Origin: Candidatus Gastranaerophilales bacterium
GTDB lineage: Bacteria; Cyanobacteriota; Vampirovibrionia; Gastranaerophilales; Gastranaerophilaceae
Assembly (NCBI GenBank): GCA_017461425.1
Contig: JAFTXY010000005.1
Coordinates: 1 to 64,000, forward strand
Length of the DNA stretch: 64,000 nt
Reading direction: 5' to 3'
This document shows positions 34,171-42,863 of this stretch, piece after piece (position 1 is the first letter of the stretch; each line of letters opens with the position of its first letter). Below the pieces are notes generated by a model that saw only the letters and a list, made by a program, of their open reading frames with translations, searched no databases and was not told the origin of the DNA. Both the position numbers and the translations under genes were made by a program.

Positions 34171-36006
34171 TTAAATATTTGTTGCTAAACTTGGAGCGAT
34201 AATAATAAATTGTCTAACAAGTTCTCTATCCCATTGAATATTTGAACCCATTTTTAAAATTTCGCAAGCTTTTGAAACTGATAAACCTTTTCTATATGGT
34301 CTATCGGAAATTAGTGCATGATATGCATCAGCAACTGCAACAATTCTAGCAGATAAAGGTATTTCATCACCTTTTAATCCGCAAGGATAACCAGAACCGT
34401 CAATATGCTCATGATGATATTTAACCATTGGAATTAAATCATGCAATGATTTATTAGGTTTTAACACTTTATCAGCACCAATAGCTGGATGCTGTTTCAT
34501 GATTGCCCATTCTTCATCAGAAAGCATTGTTGGTTTTCTTAAAACATCCTCAGGTATGCCAATTTTTCCAATGTCATGTAAGAGAGCACCTAATTTTATA
34601 CGTTCAACTTCATTTTCAGGAAGATTAATAGCTCTTGCCAAAGCTTCAGAATATCTAGAAACTGCAGCACTATGACCTTTTGTATATGTATCTTTTGCAT
34701 CTATTGTGCTTGCCAAAGAAGATACAACATCCATTAAATGTTCATTTGAGGTAATTTTTTCACCATGGAATTGATTAATTAATTCTTCTTCAATATTTAT
34801 ACCAACAGTTGCATGTTTTTTAGATAATACTTGCGCAAAACATTTCAAAGATTCATCATCCCAGAAATTAAAATCCATTGTTGAAACAATTTCAGATTGA
34901 CCCGTTTTACTTCTTGCGCTTTTTGCAATATACAATGCTTGTTCCGCTAAGATTGTAAGCTTGTCTTGTTTATTTGTTGTTTGAGGATACATTGAAATAC
35001 CACAAGAGAATTTCAGTTGTCCTAAATCATCAAACATTGTACAAGAAAGATTGTATAGTAAAAATTCACATATATATTTAGCATCGTCAACAGATGTATC
35101 AGGCATAATAATTGCAATTTTATCACCTGCATATCTTCCTAAAACATCAGTATTTCTAGCATTCTTTTTGATTTTATTAGCAACTTCTTTGATAACTGAA
35201 TCACCCTTCGCATGTCCAAGTTCCGAATTAATTTCTGAAATATTTGCAATATCAATAATGCAAAATGCCATTTCTTTTTCAGTTTGATTTGAATTCATTA
35301 TTTCTTTTGCTAAATCTTCTTGAAGTTTTTTATGATTTGATAAACCAGTCAAAGAGTCTGTATCAGTGTTTCTATCAACCAAATCAGATAAAAGTCTATT
35401 TTTATAGAAAACTGCAAAATAATTAGAAACAAGTTTATACAATTCTAAAAATTGAGAATTAGAATTATCTGAAAATATAATAACACCTAGACATTCACCA
35501 AAAGCAATCAATGGAATTATTTGCGTTGGAGAATTAGATAAATAATTTAATTTCAAATACGAACTGTCAGTAGTTAACAAGATTTGCTTTGATTTAAATG
35601 CTTTTATAATTTCATTTTCATCTTCTGTAATCAATATCTTGGAATTATACGAAGAGCCTGTTTTATCAATTAGTTTGATATTTATATAATTATTGTTAAA
35701 AACCCCAAGAGCAGAAAAATTCAAACTAAGTTTTGACGAAATTTTATCATGAATTTCATAAAACAATTTAACAGCATCTGTTTGATTAACAAAAGAATTA
35801 TTAATCGAAGCAAGAATTTCAGAATAATTTATATCCTGAGCTTTTGAAAAAGAACTATTATAACCGCCATATAATCTATTAGCGGAAGTTCTAGTATTTA
35901 AAGGCATAATACGATTTCCATCAATCGGATTTGAAGTTTTTTGATTGATGTAAATGTCGTTTGAAACAGAAGGGGATTGATTATTTTTGATTTTTTCCGA
36001 ATCCAC
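34171..36006 (-). CDS. GAF-GGDEF-HD-GYP protein (degenerate cyclase, intact phosphodiesterase)
   Basis: The 611-residue protein has a disordered N-terminus (~1-60), a GAF-like domain (~70-205) and a GGDEF domain whose signature has become 'RYAGDKI' (AGDKI instead of GGDEF, ~residues 300-306), so cyclase activity is unlikely. An HD-GYP domain has 'LLHDIGKIGIP' (HD), 'KYHHEHIDGSGYP' and 'ADAYHALISDRPYR'. HD-GYP proteins degrade cyclic di-GMP; the dead GGDEF may act as a nucleotide sensor. No membrane helix is seen. Confidence 0.92.
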   Translation of the reverse strand: MDSEKIKNNQSPSVSNDIYINQKTSNPIDGNRIMPLNTRTSANRLYGGYNSSFSKAQDINYSEILASINNSFVNQTDAVKLFYEIHDKISSKLSLNFSALGVFNNNYINIKLIDKTGSSYNSKILITEDENEIIKAFKSKQILLTTDSSYLKLNYLSNSPTQIIPLIAFGECLGVIIFSDNSNSQFLELYKLVSNYFAVFYKNRLLSDLVDRNTDTDSLTGLSNHKKLQEDLAKEIMNSNQTEKEMAFCIIDIANISEINSELGHAKGDSVIKEVANKIKKNARNTDVLGRYAGDKIAIIMPDTSVDDAKYICEFLLYNLSCTMFDDLGQLKFSCGISMYPQTTNKQDKLTILAEQALYIAKSARSKTGQSEIVSTMDFNFWDDESLKCFAQVLSKKHATVGINIEEELINQFHGEKITSNEHLMDVVSSLASTIDAKDTYTKGHSAAVSRYSEALARAINLPENEVERIKLGALLHDIGKIGIPEDVLRKPTMLSDEEWAIMKQHPAIGADKVLKPNKSLHDLIPMVKYHHEHIDGSGYPCGLKGDEIPLSARIVAVADAYHALISDRPYRKGLSVSKACEILKMGSNIQWDRELVRQFIIIAPSLATNI

Positions 36007-36130
36007 TTTTAACCTTTCGCCTTTTTTATGATATTACTTTTAAATCGGCTAAATAAAAAAAGTGCTAAAATTTATAAAAATTATAACACATCTTTACAAT
36101 TCATTTAACATATTCGCAAGTTTTATTTAA

Positions 36131-36418
36131 TTAACTTAAAATTTGAATTGTTTTTATAGAAGATTTTTCGCCATTTAAAATTACAATTTTAGATTTTGAA
36201 TAAGGTAAAATTTTGCTTAAATATTCTATTATAGCCTTATTTGCTTTGCCTTCAATAGCAGGTTGTTTAATTTTTAATTTTATAAACTCTTCACAAAATT
36301 CTATTGAATCATTTTTTGAATTAGCAACAACTTTGATTTTAAATTTAAATTTATCATTATTTTGCGTTAATTTAATTAATTCATCTAAATTTTTAGGAAT
36401 ATTAGCCATAAACACCAT
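36131..36418 (-). CDS. DUF167/YggU-family protein
   Basis: A 95-residue protein with the DUF167 pattern 'FKIKVVANSKNDSIEF', 'LKIKQPAIEGKANKAIIEYL' and 'SKSKIVILNGEKSSIKTIQI'. Function unknown. The start could be ATG 36418 or the in-frame ATG at 36409; neither has a clear SD. Divergent from rel. Confidence 0.88.
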   Translation of the reverse strand: MVFMANIPKNLDELIKLTQNNDKFKFKIKVVANSKNDSIEFCEEFIKLKIKQPAIEGKANKAIIEYLSKILPYSKSKIVILNGEKSSIKTIQILS

Positions 36419-36494
36419 TTATTTTGAAAATACAACAAATAATATATCGCAAAAACAAGATAAATAGTATAATGTAATAAATATTGGTGTAAAT

Positions 36495-38726
36495 ATGACT
36501 TATCAAAAAACATTTGAAGAAATAAAAGACGAATTACATAAACAAAAAAGACCTCTTCAGGACATCAAGCAAATTGAAGAAGCTTATAAATGGGCTCAAA
36601 AACTCCATGAGGGACAATATAGAATTTCTCAAGAGCCATACATTATGCATCCTGTTGAAGTTGCAAAAATTCTTGTGGATTTAAAATTAGATAAAGATAC
36701 AATAATTGCAGCATTTTTACATGATATTTTAGAAGACACTGAAACAACTCCAGAAGAAATGGAAGAAAAATTCAGCAAAAATGTTGTTAATTTAGTTCAA
36801 GGCGTTACAAAATTAGGAAAATTCCAGTTTAAATCAAAAGAAGAGCGTCAAGCTGAAAATTTTCGCAGAATGTTTATTGCAATGGCTCAAGATATAAGAG
36901 TTGTTGTACTTAAACTTGCAGATAGATTACACAATATGCGCACCTTGTCTTTTATGGCATCAGTTAAACAGAAAAAAATTGCACAAGAAACTCTTGATAT
37001 TTTTGCTCCGCTTGCAAACAGATTAGGGATGGGAAAAATAAAAGCAGAATTAGAGGATTTATCCCTAAGATACATTAATCCTGAAAAATATTATGAAATT
37101 GCAAAGCTTGTTGCCGAAACAAAAGCAATGAGAGATTCAACTGTTAACTCTTTAATAGAAACAATAAAAAAAGAATTAGACAAAAATAAAATTGAAGCAA
37201 TAATCAAAGGTAGAGCAAAACATTATTATTCAATCTATAACAAAATGAAAAGATTAAATGTTACCTTTGACCAATTATATGATGTTACGGCAGTTAGGGT
37301 AATAGTTGAAACAGAAGCAGAATGTTACCAAGTTTTAGGAGTAATTCACCAATTATTCAAACCAATCCCAGGAAGATTTAAAGACTATATCGCTATGCCA
37401 AAAGGCAATATGTATCGTTCTTTACATACTTCTGTTATTGGCGCAAAAAATAAACCTGTAGAAATACAAATCAGAACCCATAAAATGCATGAAATTGCAG
37501 AATATGGGGTTGCAGCACACTGGAGATACAAAGAATCAGGTTCAATCAAAGCAACAAATAAACAAGATATGCAATTTTCTTGGATGAGAAAAGTTATGGA
37601 ACTTGATAGAGAATCTACTAATTCGCAAGACTTTGTAGAAAGTGTTAAATTAGATTTATTTAATGATCAAGTTTTTGCTTTTACGCCAAATGGCGATGTT
37701 TTTGATTTGCCTCAAAATTCAACTCCTGTTGATTTTGCGTACAGAATTCACACAGAAGTAGGACACAAAACCGTTGGTGCATTAATCAATGGAAGAATTG
37801 CACAACTAGATACAAAATTAAAAAATGGTGATATTGTTGAAATCCTAACTTCAAAACAATACATGCCAAAAATAGATTGGTTAAATTTTGTTGTAACAAA
37901 AAACGCAAGTTCTAAAATTCGTCAGTGGTTTAAAAAATTCAATCGTGAAGATAATATTCAAATTGGAAAAACAAATCTAGAAATAGAATTAACCAAAGCA
38001 TGCTTTGATGAATTTCTTAAAAACGGCATTTTGGATAAAGCCGCAAAAGAAATGAATTATAAAACTGGCGAAGATTTATTTGCAGCAATTGGTTATGGCG
38101 AAACAACTATTCATAAAGTTTTAAATGTTCTAAAAAAATATGAAGCCCCAAAAACCGATGAAGAAATTGCAGGCCAAAAAAATCAAACAACTAAAAAAAG
38201 CAAGAATAAGAAAAACGATATCATTGGTCTAGAAGGACTACTGTGGTCATTAGCAAAATGTTGTTCACCTATACCAGGAGAACCAATTATAGGTGTAGTT
38301 ACAAAATCAAAAGGTGTCAGTGTCCACAGGCTTGATTGCAAATGTTTATGCAATATTGAAACGGAAAGAATGATTGATATATCTTGGGCAAATGAAACAA
38401 CAAAAGCCTCTTACACTGCTCATATAAGAATAGAATGTCAAGATAGAGTTGGTATTTTAAGAGATATATTAATGAAAACGGGTGATTTAGGCATTAATAT
38501 AATATATTCAAATACCTATTTAAAAGGAAGAAAATTTGGTATAATTGATTTGGGAATAGAACTCGACAGTATCGATACATTAAAAAAAGCGATTTTAGGA
38601 ATTCAAGCAATAAGTGACGTTTATTCTGTTAGAAGATTGCAACAAAAAGAAAATCTAAACCAACCAAAGCCACAAAAAAGAAAAAATAAATACAAAACTC
38701 CAAATAATAAGGAAGCCAAACAATAA
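36495..38726 (+). CDS. rel: bifunctional (p)ppGpp synthetase/hydrolase
   Basis: The 743-residue RSH protein has an HD hydrolase domain ('AAFLHDILEDT', ~residues 71-81), a synthetase domain ('GRAKHYYSIYNKM', ~237; 'GRFKDYIAMPKGNMYRSLHT', ~295), a TGS domain ('VFAFTPNGDVFDLPQ', ~394) and a C-terminal ACT domain. The RFKD motif is the type found in bifunctional Rel/SpoT enzymes. It makes and degrades the stringent-response alarmone. ribF starts at the base after its stop. Confidence 0.96.
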   Translation: MTYQKTFEEIKDELHKQKRPLQDIKQIEEAYKWAQKLHEGQYRISQEPYIMHPVEVAKILVDLKLDKDTIIAAFLHDILEDTETTPEEMEEKFSKNVVNLVQGVTKLGKFQFKSKEERQAENFRRMFIAMAQDIRVVVLKLADRLHNMRTLSFMASVKQKKIAQETLDIFAPLANRLGMGKIKAELEDLSLRYINPEKYYEIAKLVAETKAMRDSTVNSLIETIKKELDKNKIEAIIKGRAKHYYSIYNKMKRLNVTFDQLYDVTAVRVIVETEAECYQVLGVIHQLFKPIPGRFKDYIAMPKGNMYRSLHTSVIGAKNKPVEIQIRTHKMHEIAEYGVAAHWRYKESGSIKATNKQDMQFSWMRKVMELDRESTNSQDFVESVKLDLFNDQVFAFTPNGDVFDLPQNSTPVDFAYRIHTEVGHKTVGALINGRIAQLDTKLKNGDIVEILTSKQYMPKIDWLNFVVTKNASSKIRQWFKKFNREDNIQIGKTNLEIELTKACFDEFLKNGILDKAAKEMNYKTGEDLFAAIGYGETTIHKVLNVLKKYEAPKTDEEIAGQKNQTTKKSKNKKNDIIGLEGLLWSLAKCCSPIPGEPIIGVVTKSKGVSVHRLDCKCLCNIETERMIDISWANETTKASYTAHIRIECQDRVGILRDILMKTGDLGINIIYSNTYLKGRKFGIIDLGIELDSIDTLKKAILGIQAISDVYSVRRLQQKENLNQPKPQKRKNKYKTPNNKEAKQ

Positions 38727-39647
38727 ATGGAAGTATTGCACGAAATAAAACCAAATAAAAATTTAGCAATTGCCTTAGGGTATTTTGATGGAATTCACAT
38801 TGGACATAAAAAACTTTTAACAACATTAATTCAACAAGCAAGAGCAAAAGGAATTAAAACTGCGGTTATTACATTTGACAAAAATCCAGCAGATTATTTT
38901 AATAACGAAGCAACTCCAAATATTCAAACATTTAAAGACAGGCAATTAATTCTCGAATCGATGGGGATTGACTATCTTTATGAACTAAATTTTGAAGAAT
39001 ACAAAGATTTGACAGCAACAGAATATCTTCAAAATGTATTAATTAAAAATTTTGAACCACAAATAATTGTTGTTGGATATAACCATACATTTGGAAAAGA
39101 AAAAAGTGGAAATGCTGGAATATTAAAGGATTATTCAACAAACTATAATTACGAATGTATTATAATTCCAGAACAAAAATATCAAGATAAAGAAGAAGTC
39201 AGCTCATCTGAAATTAGAAAAAGAATTCAATATGGACACTTAAATGCGGTAAAAGCCTTACTTGGAAGATATTTTTCTGTTAGAAATTCCGTTATAAAAG
39301 GAAACAAAGTTGCACGAACTCTTGGTTATCCAACAGCAAATCTTGTTTGGCCAAATAGCATGATAAAACTTCCATACGGTGTTTATTATGGCTTTGCACA
39401 AGTTGGAGGGAAGCTATATCCTGCGTTAATTTCCTGGGGAACAAAACCAACCTTAACGAATGGAAAAAATGAAATTCTTGAAGCGCATTTATATGATTTT
39501 AATGAAAACTTATATGGAAAAATAATTAAAGTAATCTTTGCTAAAAAAGTTAGAGATGAAGAAAATTTTGGCAATATTTTGGTTTTAAAAACACAGCTTC
39601 AAAAAGATTTTACTGCTTTTGAAAAATGGGCAAGATTAATGAAATAA
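38727..39647 (+). CDS. ribF: bifunctional riboflavin kinase/FAD synthetase
   Basis: The 306-residue protein has an N-terminal nucleotidyltransferase domain ('ALGYFDGIHIGHKKLL', 'SSSEIRKRI') and a C-terminal riboflavin kinase ('RTLGYPTANLVWP', 'LPYGVYYG'). It converts riboflavin to FMN and FAD, cofactors needed by the EtfAB proteins encoded in this window. Directly abuts rel. The 298 bp that follow are AT-rich with no gene I can support. Confidence 0.96.
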   Translation: MEVLHEIKPNKNLAIALGYFDGIHIGHKKLLTTLIQQARAKGIKTAVITFDKNPADYFNNEATPNIQTFKDRQLILESMGIDYLYELNFEEYKDLTATEYLQNVLIKNFEPQIIVVGYNHTFGKEKSGNAGILKDYSTNYNYECIIIPEQKYQDKEEVSSSEIRKRIQYGHLNAVKALLGRYFSVRNSVIKGNKVARTLGYPTANLVWPNSMIKLPYGVYYGFAQVGGKLYPALISWGTKPTLTNGKNEILEAHLYDFNENLYGKIIKVIFAKKVRDEENFGNILVLKTQLQKDFTAFEKWARLMK

Positions 39648-39945
39648 AACCATTACACTAAATATAACCATAAAATATATTAAAATCATAAATAATAATA
39701 CTTTTCTAATTTTAATCATTATTAAATGTTAGGATAATCATTTGGCTAATAAATTATCCAGTAGACTAAATTTGTAAAAATATTTAACATCAAATATTCA
39801 ACAAAAAATTATTTTGTGTTAGAATTACACTTGCTCGTTTTTTAGAGTAACACTGTATTGTAAAGAATTTAAACAAATGCTTTAAAAAATAGCAAATAAA
39901 TACTTTTACAAGTTTTTATTAACTTGTGTTTAAAAGGGGACTAGC

Positions 39946-40923
39946 TTGAAAATATCTTCTGTTAAAAACGTTGAAAACAATCAAAATAAAGCATATAACA
40001 ACAAAAAACAAAACACATCTTTCAAAGGCGTTGCTGATGGATTAGTAAAATTTTGGGAGTTTGTTGATAATGGTGGAAGAGCTTTATCTTTTACTGTTGA
40101 AGACATGTGTGGTACAAACTTGCCAAGAACATACAAAGGTGCCACAGCGGGCTATAAATATACAGGAAAAATTAATGTTCCTGCTTTAATTCAAGAAGCA
40201 ATTAGAGAATTTTTAACAGGACCATTAATGTGTTTAGTACCAATTGTAGTTTTAAAAACAGCTAAATCAAATATGGGCGGAACTTCAGATACTCATATTG
40301 AAAACATAAAAAATCTATCAACTATTGCGCAAAACGTTGATGGTGATTTAACAAAAGCATCATTCTACAAAGCTACAGTTGAAGATATGTTAGAAAGAAC
40401 AGTTGCACAAGATGGCTATAAAGCAAATTCAAAAGATGTTAAAGCATTGACTGATAGCTTAGAAGAACTAGCTAATCTTAAAGGCACTAAAAAAGAAATT
40501 AAAAAAGCAAAAGCAAACATTATTGATAATATGCAACAAACTTTCTCTAGAATAGTTAAACAATCAAAAACTCAATATAATGGTGATGATTTCTTAACAG
40601 CTAGTTATTCAGTAGCTAAAAGCGCAGGAAAAACAACAGAAATTGGTTCAACTGGATTTAAAAATTATGTTGGATACATTTCATCATATGCTCAAGACCT
40701 GTTCAAAAAAGCAGATAGCGCAGGAATTGTTGCAAAAGATAGTATTAAATCATTCAGAAATTCTTGGTATGGTAAACGTATTGGCGTAATAGCATCAATG
40801 ATTGGTATTACAGCAGCCATTATGACAACCGTTCCTAAAATATATACAAAAGCCTCTGGTAAAATAAATCCAAACGCTTCTGCAATTTACGATGCAGCAA
40901 ACAACAAAAAGGAGGCTAAATAA
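39946..40923 (+). CDS. FKG-signature membrane protein, first of a pair
   Basis: A 325-residue protein that starts at TTG (AGGGGA 7-8 nt upstream). It opens 'MKISSVKNVENNQNKAYNN' and has 'NTSFKGVADG' at ~residue 25. Hydrophobic helices lie at ~85-102 ('FLTGPLMCLVPIVVLK') and ~288-305 ('IGVIASMIGITAAIMTTV'). Family unknown, with a conserved-looking block 'VEDMCGTNLPRT'. It overlaps the next gene by one base (TAATG), so the two products probably work together. Confidence 0.78.
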   Translation: MKISSVKNVENNQNKAYNNKKQNTSFKGVADGLVKFWEFVDNGGRALSFTVEDMCGTNLPRTYKGATAGYKYTGKINVPALIQEAIREFLTGPLMCLVPIVVLKTAKSNMGGTSDTHIENIKNLSTIAQNVDGDLTKASFYKATVEDMLERTVAQDGYKANSKDVKALTDSLEELANLKGTKKEIKKAKANIIDNMQQTFSRIVKQSKTQYNGDDFLTASYSVAKSAGKTTEIGSTGFKNYVGYISSYAQDLFKKADSAGIVAKDSIKSFRNSWYGKRIGVIASMIGITAAIMTTVPKIYTKASGKINPNASAIYDAANNKKEAK

Positions 40924-42143
40924 TGTCATTGAACAAAATAGTTACTCCTGTAATTCAACAAGCAAAAAAAGGCGCCAACAAAATAGCCTCTAGCTCTGCA
41001 ATGCAAAGAATAAAAAAAGGTGCAACACGCATAACAGAAAATATTGGCGATAAAGTAGATGTAGTAGTTTCAGGAACAGCAAAAAAAGATAATTTCTGGA
41101 AAAAAATTATAAAAGCATACGAGCCAAATGGAGTTGATAACTCATTTTTCGGTATGGCAACATTAATGTTGGGTGCAGTATTAGCCCCCAGAATAGTAAC
41201 TGCCGCAAAAAGAAATCCAGACAACAAAGAAGCAACAAAAGATGAAATGATGGAAATCTTATTCAGAGATGTTACAACAATTTTAACAATGTTATTTGGT
41301 TTAAAAGCTCTGAAAGCTGGTATTTCTGGAATAACAAGCAAATTAAATGGTTTGCCTATGACAAATAAACCATACCAAAAATTATTCCAAACTCAGACGA
41401 CAGGTTTTAAAGGAATTCAAGAAAAAGCACAAGAATTTATACAACATCCAATTGATAAAATTAAAATAATAAGCAAAAACATTGTTGACACCTTAAATCC
41501 ATTAGGTGGCGTAGCTAGTTTATCTAAAGAGCAATTCACATCAAGATATGCAAATTATGCATCAGCCGATGAAATACAAAAACTTTTCCAAGATATTGCA
41601 AATCAAGGTGGCGAAGGTGTTAACCAAAAAGGTGCTAAAAAAGTTTATAATAAATTAATGAAAAATTTAATAAAAAATCAAGAAGAATTAATTTTACATC
41701 AAGGCAAACTTACTAACGCAGGCATTTCGCAAGTTGCAGACGAAAACGAAGCTACTAAAATTCTTGCAAGATTAAAAGAATTAAAAGAAAAAGGACTTGA
41801 TGGCTTACAAGCGTTAATTTCTAAAGAAGGAAAAACTGATGCACAAGTTGCTATTGATTCTAAAATTTCAAGACAATTAGTTGATTTCTTTGCTGACGAT
41901 AAAAATGCAATCGTAAATGATGCACTAAGATTAGATGGCGCATTAAAAACTGGAGCATTAGCAATTGAAGCATCATTCCTTGGTTTTGGCCTACCTGCAT
42001 TAAATCAAAAACGTTTAGAAAGAAAATATTTAAAAGATAATAAAACAAATCCGCAACAAGAAACAATGCTTGCTTTTAATCCACTAGTTGATAGAAACAT
42101 AAAGGCTCAAGAAATTAAAATTTTCAGCAATTTTATTAAATAA
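40923..42143 (+). CDS. FKG-containing membrane protein, second of a pair
   Basis: A 406-residue protein of unknown family. An Ala/Lys-rich amphipathic N-terminus is followed by hydrophobic stretches at ~75-90 ('FFGMATLMLGAVLAP') and ~118-135. 'QTTGFKGIQEKAQEF' (~residue 158) repeats the FKG motif. A C-terminal hydrophobic segment occurs near 345-360. GGAGG lies 7 nt before the ATG inside the upstream gene. The general plan matches that of the protein encoded at 23764. Confidence 0.75.
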   Translation: MSLNKIVTPVIQQAKKGANKIASSSAMQRIKKGATRITENIGDKVDVVVSGTAKKDNFWKKIIKAYEPNGVDNSFFGMATLMLGAVLAPRIVTAAKRNPDNKEATKDEMMEILFRDVTTILTMLFGLKALKAGISGITSKLNGLPMTNKPYQKLFQTQTTGFKGIQEKAQEFIQHPIDKIKIISKNIVDTLNPLGGVASLSKEQFTSRYANYASADEIQKLFQDIANQGGEGVNQKGAKKVYNKLMKNLIKNQEELILHQGKLTNAGISQVADENEATKILARLKELKEKGLDGLQALISKEGKTDAQVAIDSKISRQLVDFFADDKNAIVNDALRLDGALKTGALAIEASFLGFGLPALNQKRLERKYLKDNKTNPQQETMLAFNPLVDRNIKAQEIKIFSNFIK

Positions 42144-42205
42144 TTTTAAAGTTAATTCCTTATTTAATGTTTATTGTAAGATAAATATATAGACGAGGAG
42201 TTAAT

Positions 42206-42826
42206 ATGATTAATAATATTTTATCTATAATGATACACTGGATACAAGATGTAGTAACAAATATGGGGCCTTGGGGTGTTGCTTTGTTAATGGCAATAGA
42301 ATCATGTAATATCCCACTGCCATCAGAAGCAATTTTACCTTTTGCAGGATATTTAGTTACAAAAGGAGTATTTTCTATTCATACAGCAGCATTTTTTGGT
42401 GCATTAGGATGCGTTTTAGGCTCTATTCCATCATATTATCTTGGATATTTTGGTGGAAGAAAATTTATTGAAAAATACGGAAAATATTTTTTAATATCAC
42501 ACCATGATCTTGAAGTTGCAGACAAATGGGTTGATAAATACGGCGATTGGTCGTTTTTTATATGCAGAATGTTGCCTGTAGTTAGAACATTTATTTCGCT
42601 ACCAGCAGGAATTTTAAAAGCAAGAAAAAGAACATTTTTCATTTTTACATTTATAGGTTCATTGGTTTGGAGTTATTTATTAGTATGGGTTGGCGTAAAA
42701 GTTGGCGAAAACACAGAAACTCTAAAACATATCTGGCACAAATTTGATGCTTTAATCATAATAATTTGTCTAATCTTGGGTGGAATATATATCTATAATC
42801 ACGTGAAACACCTAAAAAAATCATAA
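42206..42826 (+). CDS. DedA-family membrane protein
   Basis: The 206-residue protein has DedA/VTT motifs: 'IESCNIPLPSEAILPFAGYL' (re-entrant loop), 'GCVLGSIPSYYLGYFGGR', 'FICRMLPVVRTFISLPAG' and 4-5 membrane helices. DedA proteins flip polyprenyl-phosphate or phospholipid carriers and support envelope homeostasis. SD GAGGAG lies 5-6 nt before the ATG and is fully complementary to part of the sRNA candidate at 60460. Confidence 0.92.
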   Translation: MINNILSIMIHWIQDVVTNMGPWGVALLMAIESCNIPLPSEAILPFAGYLVTKGVFSIHTAAFFGALGCVLGSIPSYYLGYFGGRKFIEKYGKYFLISHHDLEVADKWVDKYGDWSFFICRMLPVVRTFISLPAGILKARKRTFFIFTFIGSLVWSYLLVWVGVKVGENTETLKHIWHKFDALIIIICLILGGIYIYNHVKHLKKS

Positions 42827-42863
42827 CAAAACAATATTTTCACAAGTTTTATCAAATTGAATA

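Noticed and set aside
39648-39945. Possible RNA gene in the ribF to 39946 gap
   Set aside because: No terminator hairpin, tRNA-like cloverleaf or conserved motif seen; only AT-rich sequence and likely promoter DNA.
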